Source of the DNA: Streptomyces sp. 2131.1
GTDB lineage: Bacteria > Actinomycetota > Actinomycetes > Streptomycetales > Streptomycetaceae
Reading direction: 5' to 3'
Assembly: GCF_900105515.1 (NCBI RefSeq)
Contig: NZ_FNSY01000001.1
Location: 4,278,001-4,342,000 of the forward strand
Length of the DNA: 64,000 nucleotides
The notes under the pieces are model-generated. The model was not told the origin of the DNA. It searched no databases and saw only the letters and a program-made list of their open reading frames with translations. Shown in pieces: positions 33,744 to 42,288 of the stretch. The translations under genes were made by a program, and so were the position numbers. How positions within the stretch are numbered: the first letter of the stretch is position 1; each line of letters opens with the position of its first letter.

Positions 33744-36272
33744 CTACTCGGTCTTGATGGCCGTCAGCATGTTGAGCTTGGCGGCGCTGCGGGCCGGCCA
33801 CAGGGAGGCCAGTACGCCGACCAGGCCGGCCAGCAGCAGGAACAGCGCGATCCGGCCCCACGGCACGACCAGCACGTACTGCGGGATGCTCGCGGACACG
33901 GTCTGTCCGATCGCCCAGCCGAGGAACAGGCCGAGCCCGATGCCGATCACCGCGCCGAACAGCGAGATCACCACCGCCTCCAGCCGGATCATCCGCTTGA
34001 CCCTGCGCCGGTCCAGGCCGATCGCCCGCAGCATGCCGATCTCCTGCTGGCGCTCGAACACCGACATGGCCAGGGTGTTGACGACCCCGAGCACCGCGAT
34101 GATCAGGGCCATGCCGAGCAGGCCGTACATGATGTTCATGGCGAGGTTGACGCCGCCGCCGAACATGTTGCGGATGTCCTGACGGTCCATGACGCTCATG
34201 CCCGGGTTGTCGCCCAGCGCGTCCACCAGCGCCTGCTCGTGGGCCGCGCTCGCGCCGCCCTCCGTCTTCACCCAGATCTCGCGGATGTCGCCCTTGCCCT
34301 CGTGCGGGGCGACGGTGTCGCGGGGGACGAGGACCGGCGAGAGGAACTCGTTGTCCTTGTAGAGCGCGCCGACCTTCAGCGTCTCCTTCTTCTTGTCGTC
34401 GTACGTGACCGCGACGGTGTCACCGGGTTTCCAGCCGTGCGACTTCGCGGTCTTCTCCGCGACCGCGATCTGCCCCTTCTCCAGGGTGTCGAGGGAGCCC
34501 GCGACGGTGTCGACGGCCAGCACCTGCTGCACGTCGCCGGGGGTGACGCCGGACGCCGAGACGCCCTGCCCGCCGATCGTCAGCCAGACGGCCTGCTGGG
34601 GCGAGACGGCGGTGACGCCCCCGGCCTTCTCCAGGGCGGTCAGCGCGGACTCGTCGAGCGCGTCGCCGCTGGCCATCGAGATCATGTAGTCGGCCTTGAT
34701 GTTGTCCGTCGTCACCTTGTCGACCGCCCGGCCGAGGGTGACGCCGAGCACCGAGATGCCGGTGACCAGGGTGAGGCCGATCGCCAGCGCGGAGGCGGTG
34801 GCACCGGTGCGCCGGGGGTTGCGGACCGCGTTCTGCGCGGCGAGCTTGCCCGAGACCCCGAACAGCCGGCGCAGCGGCGGGCGGACCAGGGCGATCACCG
34901 GGCGGGACAGCAGCGGGATCAGGATGATGACGCCGATCAGCGCCAGGAACGTGCCGCCCCCGACGAGCAGCCGGCCGTCCGTCCCGCCCTTGGCCGCGCC
35001 GCCGAGGATCCCGGCGGTGCCGAGCAGCGTGATGATGCCGCCGATGGTGTTGCGTACGACCAGGGACTTGACGGTGGCCACCGCGTGCGCGCTGCTCATC
35101 GCGGCGACCGGGGGGATCTTCGCGGCGCGGCGGGCGGGCAGCCAGGCGGCGAGCACGGTGATCAGGACGCCGACGGCGAAGGCGACGGCGACGGTGAGCG
35201 GGGCGACCACCAGCGGGCCGGCCGGGATCTTGGCGCCGAACAGGCTCATGGCCGAGCGCAGCCCGACGGCGAGCCCGAGGCCCAGCGCGAAGCCGACGAC
35301 GGAGGCGATGAGGCCGACCACGGCGGCCTCCAGGAGCACCGAGCGCTTGACCTGGCGGCGCGAGGCGCCGACGGCGCGCATCAGGGCCAGCTCCTTGGTG
35401 CGCTGGGCGACCAGCATGGTGAAGGTGTTGGCGATCAGGAAGACGCCGACGAAGAGGGCGACCCCCGCGAAGGACAGCAGCACCCAGTTGATCCCGCTGA
35501 GGCCCTTCTCGATCTCCTCGGCCTGCTCGTCGGAGCGCGCCTGACCGGTCTTGGCCTCGGCGTCCTCGGGCAGCAGCGGCTTCACGGTGGCCAGCAGCTT
35601 CCGGTCGGATGCGCCGGGCTTCGCGGTGACGGAGACGTCCTTGAACTCACCGGGGCGCAGGAACAGCTTCTGCGCGACGGGGGTGTCGAACAGGACCAGG
35701 CTGCCACCGGCGTTGACCGCGCCGTCCTGGGTGGTGAAGACCCCGGACAGGGTGTACTCCTTCACCGGCCCGTTGGTGGCGACGCGCACGGTGTCGCCGA
35801 CCTTGTACTCGCCCTTGTCCGCGGTGTCGCGGTCCAGCGCGATGCTGCCGGGCGCGGTGGGGCCGCTGCCGTCGGTGAAGGTGTACGCGGCGTCCTTGCC
35901 GTCCTTGCCGGGGGCGAAGTTGGAGCCGGTGTTGGACCAGCCGTTGCCGATCAGCTTGCCGTCGGGGTCGGCGACCCCGGCGAAGCCGTCGACCCGGCCG
36001 GTGGCCTCGGCCACGCCGTCCAGGCCCCGGATCTTCTCCAGGGTGGCCGCGTCGATGGCGCGGGACTTCTCGTCGCGCTGGTCGGCGTAGGTGGTCACGG
36101 CGACGGCGATGTCGTCGTAGCTCTTGGCCGACTGGTTGCGGAGGGCGTTGCCGAGGGTGTCGGTGAAGACCAGGGTGCCGGAGACGAAGGCCACGCCGAG
36201 CATCACGGCGAGGATCGTCATCAGCAGCCTGGCCTTGTGCGCGAGCACGTTGCGCAGGGCGGTACGGAACAT
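33744..36272 (-). CDS. FtsX/MacB-type ABC transporter permease (two FtsX domains)
   Basis: 842 residues from ATG 36272. Same architecture as 3014-5593: N-terminal membrane helix ('LLMTILAVMLGVAFVSGTLVFTDT'), external domain, FtsX block with 'QRTKELALMRAVGASRRQVKRSVLLE', a central membrane pair, a second external domain, and a C-terminal FtsX block ('ERQQEIGMLRAIGLDRRRVKRMIRLE'). Cargo is unknown. It follows its ATPase by 79 bp, unlike the overlapping genes of the first system. Confidence 0.9.
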   Translation of the reverse strand: MFRTALRNVLAHKARLLMTILAVMLGVAFVSGTLVFTDTLGNALRNQSAKSYDDIAVAVTTYADQRDEKSRAIDAATLEKIRGLDGVAEATGRVDGFAGVADPDGKLIGNGWSNTGSNFAPGKDGKDAAYTFTDGSGPTAPGSIALDRDTADKGEYKVGDTVRVATNGPVKEYTLSGVFTTQDGAVNAGGSLVLFDTPVAQKLFLRPGEFKDVSVTAKPGASDRKLLATVKPLLPEDAEAKTGQARSDEQAEEIEKGLSGINWVLLSFAGVALFVGVFLIANTFTMLVAQRTKELALMRAVGASRRQVKRSVLLEAAVVGLIASVVGFALGLGLAVGLRSAMSLFGAKIPAGPLVVAPLTVAVAFAVGVLITVLAAWLPARRAAKIPPVAAMSSAHAVATVKSLVVRNTIGGIITLLGTAGILGGAAKGGTDGRLLVGGGTFLALIGVIILIPLLSRPVIALVRPPLRRLFGVSGKLAAQNAVRNPRRTGATASALAIGLTLVTGISVLGVTLGRAVDKVTTDNIKADYMISMASGDALDESALTALEKAGGVTAVSPQQAVWLTIGGQGVSASGVTPGDVQQVLAVDTVAGSLDTLEKGQIAVAEKTAKSHGWKPGDTVAVTYDDKKKETLKVGALYKDNEFLSPVLVPRDTVAPHEGKGDIREIWVKTEGGASAAHEQALVDALGDNPGMSVMDRQDIRNMFGGGVNLAMNIMYGLLGMALIIAVLGVVNTLAMSVFERQQEIGMLRAIGLDRRRVKRMIRLEAVVISLFGAVIGIGLGLFLGWAIGQTVSASIPQYVLVVPWGRIALFLLLAGLVGVLASLWPARSAAKLNMLTAIKTE

Positions 36273-36351
36273 GTCTGTCAGTCCTGGGTGTCTGCCGGCC
36301 CGGGTGGGGAGGTGCCGGAGGAAAAGGTACGAAGCGCCGGTACGGGCCGGC

Positions 36352-37122
36352 TCAGCTGGTGCGGCCCTTGGCGTCGAACGCCTTCATCCGGTCCAGTACG
36401 CCGTCGGCGGTGGGGCGGATCATCTGGTCGACGATCGCGCCGTCCGCCAGGAAGATGACCCGGTCCGCGTAGGAGGCGGCGACCGGGTCGTGGGTCACCA
36501 TCACCACGGTCTGGCCCAGTTCGCGCACGGAGTTGCGCAGGAAGCCCAGGACCTCGGCGCCGGAGCGCGAGTCGAGGTTGCCGGTCGGCTCGTCCCCGAA
36601 GATGATCTCGGGCTGCGAGGCGAGGGCGCGGGCCACCGCCACGCGCTGCTGCTGGCCGCCGGAGAGCTCGGTCGGGCGGTGCTTCAGCCGGTCGGAGAGG
36701 CCCACCATGTCGATGACCCGGTGCAGCCACTCCTGGTTCGGCTTGCGGCCCGCGATGTCCATCGGGAGCGTGATGTTCTCCAGGGCGGTGAGCGTCGGCA
36801 GCAGGTTGAACGCCTGGAAGATGAAGCCGATCTTGTCCCGGCGCAGCTGCGTGAGCTGCTTGTCCTTGAGCGAGCCCAGCTCCGTCTCGCCGATGCGCAC
36901 CGAACCGCTGCTGAAGCTGTCGAGGCCGGCCACGCAGTGCATCAGCGTGGACTTGCCGGAGCCCGACGGGCCCATGATCGCGGTGAACTCACCCTGCGGG
37001 AAGTCCACGGTGACCCGGTCGAGAGCGGTCACCCGGGTCTCGCCCTCGCCGTAGACCTTGGACAGTTCCGTGGCGCGGGCGGCCACCGCGGTGGCGCGGT
37101 GAGCGGTGGACATGGTGGTCAC
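36352..37122 (-). CDS. ABC transporter ATP-binding protein (MacB/LolD type)
   Basis: 256 residues from GTG 37122 (GGAG 6 bp upstream; an ATG at 37113 is the alternative). Walker A 'GPSGSGKSTLMHCVAGLD', Q-loop 'FQAFNLLPTL', signature 'LSGGQQQRVAVARAL', Walker B 'IIFGDEPTGNLDSRSG' and 'VMVTHDPVAASYADRVI' are all present. It is a close paralogue of 2229-3017; even the C-terminus ('DRMKAFDAKGRTS') matches. With the downstream permease it forms an exporter of unknown cargo. Confidence 0.92.
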   Translation of the reverse strand: MTTMSTAHRATAVAARATELSKVYGEGETRVTALDRVTVDFPQGEFTAIMGPSGSGKSTLMHCVAGLDSFSSGSVRIGETELGSLKDKQLTQLRRDKIGFIFQAFNLLPTLTALENITLPMDIAGRKPNQEWLHRVIDMVGLSDRLKHRPTELSGGQQQRVAVARALASQPEIIFGDEPTGNLDSRSGAEVLGFLRNSVRELGQTVVMVTHDPVAASYADRVIFLADGAIVDQMIRPTADGVLDRMKAFDAKGRTS

Positions 37123-37618
37123 AGCAGACTCCAGGGTGGGGTGCGTACGGGACGTGGCCCGCCCGGCGGCCCGCCGCGTCGGCGTGGGCCCCGGGTCAGG
37201 GGTACCGCTCCATCGTCTCCGCCGGACGGCCTCCGGTCGTCACTCCCGGTGCCCGTTCCCGGGGCCCTCTTGAGTCGCACGACGACCCCGTCGGCGTCCT
37301 CCTCGGGTATGACATCCGCCCCCGCGCGCGCGGCGCCTGGACGGCCGGGTGAGGCGCCGGAACCGGCCACCGGGTGGCGTGCCCCTGGCGATCAGTGGCG
37401 CGCCCCTGGCGAATCGACTGTGTCGGTGCGGCGACTTTCCGTCAATTCACCCGGCACCCCGGGGCTGCCGCCATCTCGCCCGGGCATGTGGGTATGCCTC
37501 CGACGTGCGCTGACGGAGGCTCAAGAGATCGATAAATAAGACAACATCGAGCCACTGTTCGGCTGATCGCGCCGGGCCCCCCGGATAGGGTCATGTGCCA
37601 ACGCGGAGCCGCGCGCCA
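37123..37618. other. Gene-poor region between the ABC operon and bldA
   Basis: No credible gene in 496 bp. An 11-bp direct repeat GCCCCTGGCGA occurs at 37381-37391 and 37402-37412, 21 bp apart (two helical turns), as seen for response-regulator sites. An A/T-richer stretch (around 37525-37560) and a TAGGGT (37586-37591) precede the tRNA and may belong to its promoter; no clear -35 partner is seen. Confidence 0.4.
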
Positions 37619-37704
37619 GCCCGGATGGTGGAATGCAGACACGGCGAGCTTAAACCTCGCTGCCCCTCGGGGGCGTACCGGTTCGAGTCCGGTTCCGGGC
37701 ACCA
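37619..37704 (+). tRNA. bldA: tRNA-Leu(UAA), bldA
   Basis: A class II tRNA with acceptor stem GCCCGGA (37619-37625) pairing with TCCGGGC (37694-37700), discriminator A and an encoded CCA (37702-37704). The anticodon arm GCGAG-CTTAAAC-CTCGC gives anticodon UAA. A long variable arm (TGCCCC..GGGGGCG) and T arm ACCGG-TTCGAGT-CCGGT follow. It is the only type of tRNA that reads UUA efficiently, which in Streptomyces is the bldA gene controlling aerial growth and antibiotic production through rare TTA codons. Confidence 0.96.
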
Positions 37705-37706
37705 CA

Positions 37707-37719
37707 GCGCCTTCGGCGC
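37707..37719 (+). terminator. Short hairpin after bldA
   Basis: GCGCC-TTC-GGCGC lies 2 bp after the CCA end. It may define the precursor 3' end or weakly terminate. Confidence 0.35.
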
Positions 37720-37859
37720 CGCAAGGATACGACCCCCTGGAATCGTCCGGTCCCGGACCGGAATTCGGGGTTCCCTTCCCCCCGCTCCTCCTGCGAATGC
37801 CCGTTGTCAGTGCCCGGTGGTGGGATGACAGCCCGGACAACGACGACGTGGGGCGGGCC

Positions 37860-38228
37860 ATGGGCACCTGGGGTGCGGGGAATTTCGACAGTGATACGGC
37901 GGCGGACCATCTTTCGGGGCTCGTGGAGCGGCTCGTCGCCGAGGTCGGCGAGGCCATGGGCGGGGATCCCGCGGGGATCGAGCCCGACGAGTACGACGGG
38001 GTCGCCGTCCCCTGCGATCTGGAGCTCCTCCTGCTCCTGCACGAGCGCGGCTGGGTCGGCGTGAGCCTGCCCGCGCCGGAGGTGGTCCGGCAGTGGCGGG
38101 ACGCGTACATGGCGGTGTGGGAGCGGACCATCGACGGCCTGGAGCCGGCCGACGGGTTCAAGGACGAGCGCCGAGCGGTGCTGAGGGGGACCTTCGACCG
38201 GCTGGCGGAGGCCGCGGCGGAGCGGTAG
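37860..38228 (+). CDS. DUF4259 protein
   Basis: 122 residues from ATG 37860. The start 'MGTWGAGNFDSDTAADHLSGLVERLV' in outline is the hallmark of DUF4259, small soluble proteins of unknown function common in Streptomyces. Also 'VPCDLELLLLLHERG' and 'WRDAYMAVWERTIDGL'. The frame is open upstream across the tRNA, but that part has no protein character. The family start favours 37860. Confidence 0.8.
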   Translation: MGTWGAGNFDSDTAADHLSGLVERLVAEVGEAMGGDPAGIEPDEYDGVAVPCDLELLLLLHERGWVGVSLPAPEVVRQWRDAYMAVWERTIDGLEPADGFKDERRAVLRGTFDRLAEAAAER

Positions 38229-38354
38229 GTGTCCGGTATCGGAGCCGCGTGGGGCCCGGGTCGGGGAAAGATCCTCCTTCGGCACTAGGCTGATTGCTTT
38301 GCCTACCCATTACTCTTGTGGGAAGGCCACGCTGGGTGGCCATGGAGGAGTGAG

Positions 38355-39227
38355 ATGAGGAGCAGCAACCCGGTCTTCTCGCGACGGGGCTTCAGCCGCG
38401 ACAACGGTTACGCGGGCTTCAACGCGGCGCCGCAGGCCGGGGCCCCCGCAGCGGGTGCCAACCCGTACGCGCAGGGCACCGCCCCGAACCCGTACGCGAC
38501 GAACCCCTACGCCCCCACGGGCGCCCCCGCGCCGGCCCGTACCGGCGCGATGACCATCGACGACGTCGTCACGCGCACGGCGATGACGCTGGGCACGGTC
38601 GTGCTCGGCGCCGCGCTCGCCTGGGCGCTGCTGCCGGTCGACGAGGCGAACCTCAACAAGTCGTACGGCATCGCCATCGGCGCGGCGCTCATCGCGTTCG
38701 TGCTGTCGCTCGTCCAGTCCTTCAAGCGCAAGCCCGTACCCGCGCTGATCCTGGCGTACGCCGCCTTCGAGGGCGTCTTCCTCGGCGTCATCTCCAGCGC
38801 GGTCAGCACGTACATCGGGCCGGGCGTCGTGATGCAGGCGGTCATGGGCACCATGTGTGTCTTCGCCGGTGTCCTGCTGGCCTACAAGATGCGCTGGATC
38901 CGTGTCACCCGCCGGTTCTACGGCTTCGTGATGGCCGCCGCCATGGGCTTCCTGCTCCTGATGGCCGTCAACCTGCTGTTCGCCGTCTTCGGCGGCGGTG
39001 ACGGCCTCGGCTTCCGCAGCGGTGGCCTCGGCATCCTGTTCGGTGTCATCGGCATCATCCTCGGCGCCTGCTTCCTGGCCCTCGACTTCAAGCAGGTCGA
39101 GGACGGCATCGCGTACGGCGCTCCGCGCGAGGAGTCCTGGCTGGCCGCCTTCGGCCTGACCATGACCCTGGTCTGGATCTACCTGGAGATGCTGCGCCTG
39201 CTCTCCATCCTCAGCGGCGACGACTGA
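38355..39227 (+). CDS. Bax inhibitor-1/YccA family membrane protein
   Basis: 290 residues from ATG 38355 (GGAGGAG upstream). An N-terminal disordered Asn/Pro/Tyr/Ala-rich stretch with repeated 'NPYA' is followed by seven hydrophobic segments. These begin 'TRTAMTLGTVVLGAALAWALL' and end with 'FGLTMTLVWIYLEMLRLLSIL' in outline; 'AYAAFEGVFLGVISSAVSTYIG' in outline is typical of Bax1-I proteins. Members are pH-dependent Ca2+ leak channels or stress proteins; the role in Streptomyces is not known. Followed by a strong terminator. Confidence 0.9.
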   Translation: MRSSNPVFSRRGFSRDNGYAGFNAAPQAGAPAAGANPYAQGTAPNPYATNPYAPTGAPAPARTGAMTIDDVVTRTAMTLGTVVLGAALAWALLPVDEANLNKSYGIAIGAALIAFVLSLVQSFKRKPVPALILAYAAFEGVFLGVISSAVSTYIGPGVVMQAVMGTMCVFAGVLLAYKMRWIRVTRRFYGFVMAAAMGFLLLMAVNLLFAVFGGGDGLGFRSGGLGILFGVIGIILGACFLALDFKQVEDGIAYGAPREESWLAAFGLTMTLVWIYLEMLRLLSILSGDD

Positions 39228-39243
39228 TCGCCCCTGCGGACCC

Positions 39244-39285
39244 GAAGCGGCCCGCGGTCTCCTTCCGGAGGCCGCGGGCCGCTTC
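39244..39285 (+). terminator. Terminator after the Bax inhibitor-like gene
   Basis: A perfect 14-bp stem (39244-39257 / 39272-39285) with an inner CTCC/GGAG pair and a TTCC loop lies 16 bp after the stop. Confidence 0.85.
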
Positions 39286-39313
39286 CGTGTGTGCGGGTGG
39301 GTAGGGTCGCGGG

Positions 39314-39631
39314 GTGCTCGATACGACGCCCCTGATCATCGCCGTTGACCGATTCGCCGACCGGCTGCGCGCCGCCCCGCAGAGCAGGCTGCAGCGCGGG
39401 GCCGCCGCCGCGGGCCTGGCCACCGCGCGGGAGCTGTCGGCGCGGGCCCAGCGCGCGGAGGAGCCAGGACGGGAGCCGAGGGTCATGCCGGACGCGGGCG
39501 TGTTCGCGGTGGGCGACCAGCTCGCCGTCGCCGGGCGGGACCTGGCCGTGGCACTGGAAACGGCCCCGTCCGCGGAGCTGGACGAGGCCGTGCAATTCGT
39601 CGGGGAGGCCGCCGCGCGGGCCTTCGGCTAG
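39314..39631 (+). CDS. Small hypothetical protein
   Basis: 105 residues from GTG 39314. The sequence is Ala/Arg-rich and mostly helical ('FADRLRAAPQSRLQRGAAAAGLA', 'LDEAVQFVGEAAARAFG'). No membrane segment or known motif. Coding character is good and it starts shortly after the previous terminator, so it is probably real. Function unknown. Confidence 0.6.
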   Translation: MLDTTPLIIAVDRFADRLRAAPQSRLQRGAAAAGLATARELSARAQRAEEPGREPRVMPDAGVFAVGDQLAVAGRDLAVALETAPSAELDEAVQFVGEAAARAFG

Positions 39632-39693
39632 GGCGCGCGGCGCGTGGGGAGGGCAAGCCTCCGGGGGGGCCGGGGACCGGCGTCGGCGCGGGC

Positions 39694-40545
39694 TCAGAAG
39701 CTCGCTATGACGCGGTCGGCGAGTATGTAGACGCTCTCCTTGCCGCAGGAGAAGGTCAGCGCGTACGCGCCGGAGACGCCGGAGCCGCCCAGCAGCACCG
39801 GGTGCTCACCGGCCCGCAGGGAGTCGGCCAGCCGCTCGGCCGTCTCGCGGTGGCCGGGGGTCATACAGAGCGTCGTGCCGTCGGCGAACACGTACACGTC
39901 GAGCGTGCCGAGCGGGCCGGGGCGCACGTCGGAGAGTTCCGTACGGCTGTCCGCCAGCTCCTCCAGGCGGTTCACCGTGCGCTCGTGGTCGGTGACGACG
40001 GGCGTCTGGACCGGCACGAAGTCGGGGTGCGAGGGGTGGCGGCGGCGGGCCGCGGCCAGCTCGGGGGAGTCCTCGGGGAACTCCGCCGGCTCGACGGGTT
40101 CGCTCAGCCCGGCCAGCTCGGTCAGCTCGTCCAGGGCCTCCGTCGCGTCGAGGTCCATCGCGTCGAGGCCGGCGAAGTCGCTCTGGCGCGGCATGAAGAA
40201 CGGGGCGTCCTCGCCCAGGCCGGCCAGCCCGCCCAGCAGGGACGGGGCGTCGGCGGCGTCCCGCGCCTCCTGCGAGGCCCAGAACGCGCGGGCCTCGGCC
40301 AGCTCGCGCTCCCGCTCCTCGGCCAGCGCCTCGGCGACGGCCGCGCGGATTTCCTCGGCGGAGGTGGTGTCGTTGCGGGTCTGAGGGGGTACTGCGGCAG
40401 TAAGGGCGCGACCGTCGGCGAGTTCCTTCCGGAGTGCCGAGACCTGCCTGCGCAGCCCGTGAGCAGCGTGCAGAGCGGCGGCGCCCACGGCCGTGGCGGC
40501 GGCGGTGGTCAGCAACAGGGCAAGAGGCATGGCGCTCACTGACAT
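39694..40545 (-). CDS. Membrane-anchored hypothetical protein
   Basis: 283 residues from ATG 40545. One N-terminal membrane anchor ('PLALLLTTAAATAVGAAALHAA'), then a coiled coil ('LRRQVSALRKELADG', 'EEIRAAVAEALAEERERELAEARAF' in outline), an acidic linker with 'LDELTELAGL', and a C-terminal beta-rich domain ('GTLDVYVFADGTTLCMTPGH', 'YALTFSCGKESVYILADRVI' in outline). I do not recognise the family. A perfect 14-bp palindrome lies in its promoter region. Confidence 0.7.
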   Translation of the reverse strand: MSVSAMPLALLLTTAAATAVGAAALHAAHGLRRQVSALRKELADGRALTAAVPPQTRNDTTSAEEIRAAVAEALAEERERELAEARAFWASQEARDAADAPSLLGGLAGLGEDAPFFMPRQSDFAGLDAMDLDATEALDELTELAGLSEPVEPAEFPEDSPELAAARRRHPSHPDFVPVQTPVVTDHERTVNRLEELADSRTELSDVRPGPLGTLDVYVFADGTTLCMTPGHRETAERLADSLRAGEHPVLLGGSGVSGAYALTFSCGKESVYILADRVIASF

Positions 40546-40583
40546 ACTCCCGGTTTCAATCGATCCCCCGACTTCCTACATCA

Positions 40584-40597
40584 GCTTGGGCCCAAGC
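40584..40597. promoter_or_regulatory. Palindrome GCTTGGGCCCAAGC upstream of the 40545 gene
   Basis: A perfect 14-bp palindrome 39-52 bp before the start codon, a likely position for an operator. Regulator unknown. Confidence 0.35.
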
Positions 40598-40689
40598 GGC
40601 ACCCTGTGTCAGTGCATTACGTCACGAATTGGACAGGTCTTTGTGCCCGGTGTCTACCCCTGTTTCCGGTGTGACCTGCGAAAACGACA

Positions 40690-40722
40690 CTCCCCCAGGA
40701 CGTAGATCACATCCTGGGGGAG
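40690..40722. terminator. Terminator after the thiolase
   Basis: A perfect 11-bp stem CTCCCCCAGGA / TCCTGGGGGAG with an 11-base loop lies 54-86 bp past the leftward thiolase stop. Confidence 0.75.
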
Positions 40723-40775
40723 ATTCGGTCACGGTCGGGGCTCGGTGGCCTCCGAGGGTCCGCTGCCCGCTTTGA

Positions 40776-41996
40776 TCAGCTCAGACGCTCGATGACCATG
40801 GCCATGCCCTGACCGCCGCCGACGCACATGGTCTCCAGACCGAACTGCTTGTCGTGGAACTGGAGGCTGTTGATCAGCGTGCCGGTGATGCGCGCGCCGG
40901 TCATGCCGAAGGGGTGGCCGACGGCGATGGCGCCACCGTTGACGTTGACCTTCTCCAGCGGGAGGCCGAGGTCGCGGTAGGAGGGGATGACCTGGGCGGC
41001 GAACGCCTCGTTGATCTCGGCGAGGTCGATGTCGCCGACGGTCAGCCCGGCCCGCTTCAGGGCCTGCTTGCTGGCCTCGACCGGGCCGTAGCCCATGATC
41101 TCGGGGGAGAGGCCGGAGACGCCGGTGGAGACGATCCGGGCCAGCGGGGTCAGGCCCAGCTCGCGCGCCTTGGTGTCGGACATGATCACGAGCGCGGCGG
41201 CGCCGTCGTTGAGCGGGCAGCAGTTGCCCGCCGTGACCAGGCCGTCCGGGCGGAAGACCGGCTTCAGGCCCTGGACGCCCTCCAGCGTGACGCCCGCGCG
41301 CGGGCCGTCGTCCTTGGAGACGACGGTGCCGTCCGGCGTGGTGACCGGGGTGATCTCGCGCTCCCAGAAGCCGTTCTTCAGGGCTTCCTCGGCGAGGTTC
41401 TGCGACCGTACGCCGAACTCGTCCATGTCCTGGCGGGTGACGCCCTTGAGCCGGGCCAGGTTCTCCGCGGTCTGGCCCATGGAGATGTACGCGTCCGGGA
41501 CCAGGCCGTCCTCGCGCGGGTCGTGCCAGCTCGCACCGGACTCCTCGGCGCGGGCGGCGGTACGGGCCTCGGCGTCGGCGAAGAGCGGGTTGTGGGTGTC
41601 CGGCAGGCTGTCCGAGTTTCCCTTGGCGAAGCGGGACACCATCTCGACACCGGCCGAGATGAAGACGTCGCCCTCGCTGGCCTTGATGGCGTGCAGAGCC
41701 ATGCGGCTGGTCTGGAGCGAGGACGAGCAGTAGCGGGTGACCGTACAGCCGGGAAGGTGGTCCATTCCCATCTGCACGGCGATGATGCGGCCCAGGTTGT
41801 TGCCCTGCTCGCCGCCGGGCAGACCGCAGCCGAGCATCAGGTCGTCGATGTCCTTCGGGTCCAGCTCGGGGACCTTGGCCAGCGCGGTCTGGATGATCGT
41901 GGCGGTCAGGTCGTCCGCGCGCAGGTCCTTCAGCGAGCCCTTGAAGGCCCGGCCGATGGGCGAACGGGCGGCAGAGACGATCACGGCTTCGGGCAT
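40776..41996 (-). CDS. Acetyl-CoA C-acyltransferase (thiolase)
   Basis: 406 residues from ATG 41996, which is better spaced from GGAG than the GTG one codon earlier. Thiolase motifs: nucleophile Cys in 'TRYCSSSLQTSRMA' near residue 90, 'INEAFAAQVIP', 'NVNGGAIAVGHPFGMTGAR' with the catalytic His, and the second Cys in 'CVGGGQGMAMVIERL'. It cleaves 3-ketoacyl-CoA in beta-oxidation or condenses acetyl-CoA. No partner dehydrogenase is adjacent. An imperfect palindrome (42137-42152) upstream may be its operator. Confidence 0.93.
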   Translation of the reverse strand: MPEAVIVSAARSPIGRAFKGSLKDLRADDLTATIIQTALAKVPELDPKDIDDLMLGCGLPGGEQGNNLGRIIAVQMGMDHLPGCTVTRYCSSSLQTSRMALHAIKASEGDVFISAGVEMVSRFAKGNSDSLPDTHNPLFADAEARTAARAEESGASWHDPREDGLVPDAYISMGQTAENLARLKGVTRQDMDEFGVRSQNLAEEALKNGFWEREITPVTTPDGTVVSKDDGPRAGVTLEGVQGLKPVFRPDGLVTAGNCCPLNDGAAALVIMSDTKARELGLTPLARIVSTGVSGLSPEIMGYGPVEASKQALKRAGLTVGDIDLAEINEAFAAQVIPSYRDLGLPLEKVNVNGGAIAVGHPFGMTGARITGTLINSLQFHDKQFGLETMCVGGGQGMAMVIERLS

Positions 41997-42136
41997 CACG
42001 CGGCTCCATGGTGGCTGAGGGCTGACCGGCTGCCCGGGGTGGCGGGCAGGCCCGGCGGTACGGCACGACTGCTCTGGAAATTACCCGGACGTAGCGCCGG
42101 GGTCACCCGAGGCGGCATGTGATGCGGGCCTCTTTT

Positions 42137-42152
42137 CTAAGCAACCGCTCAG
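42137..42152. promoter_or_regulatory. Imperfect palindrome CTAAGC-AACC-GCTCAG upstream of the thiolase
   Basis: 16 bp, one mismatch, in an A/T-richer patch about 140 bp upstream of the thiolase start. It resembles operators of TetR-type regulators of fatty-acid catabolism. The regulator is unknown. Confidence 0.35.
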
Positions 42153-42288
42153 TCAAGGATCTCATTCCGCGGACGGCCGCCGCCGGTGAGCCCGGCCGCG
42201 GCGGCCGTCCCGAGGCGGCCGCCGCAGGCGTCGCTCCCGTGGTCGCCCGGGCGACGGCGTCGCTCCCGCGGCCGCCCGGGCCATGGCG

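Noticed and set aside
33699..36458. A 919-codon open frame on the plus strand
   Set aside because: It is antisense to the ABC permease, has low-complexity Gly/Arg/Asp/Gln composition and no domain; high G+C makes such frames common.
37593..37859. N-terminal extension of the DUF4259 protein across bldA
   Set aside because: It would translate the tRNA gene, and the family start MGTWG lies at 37860.
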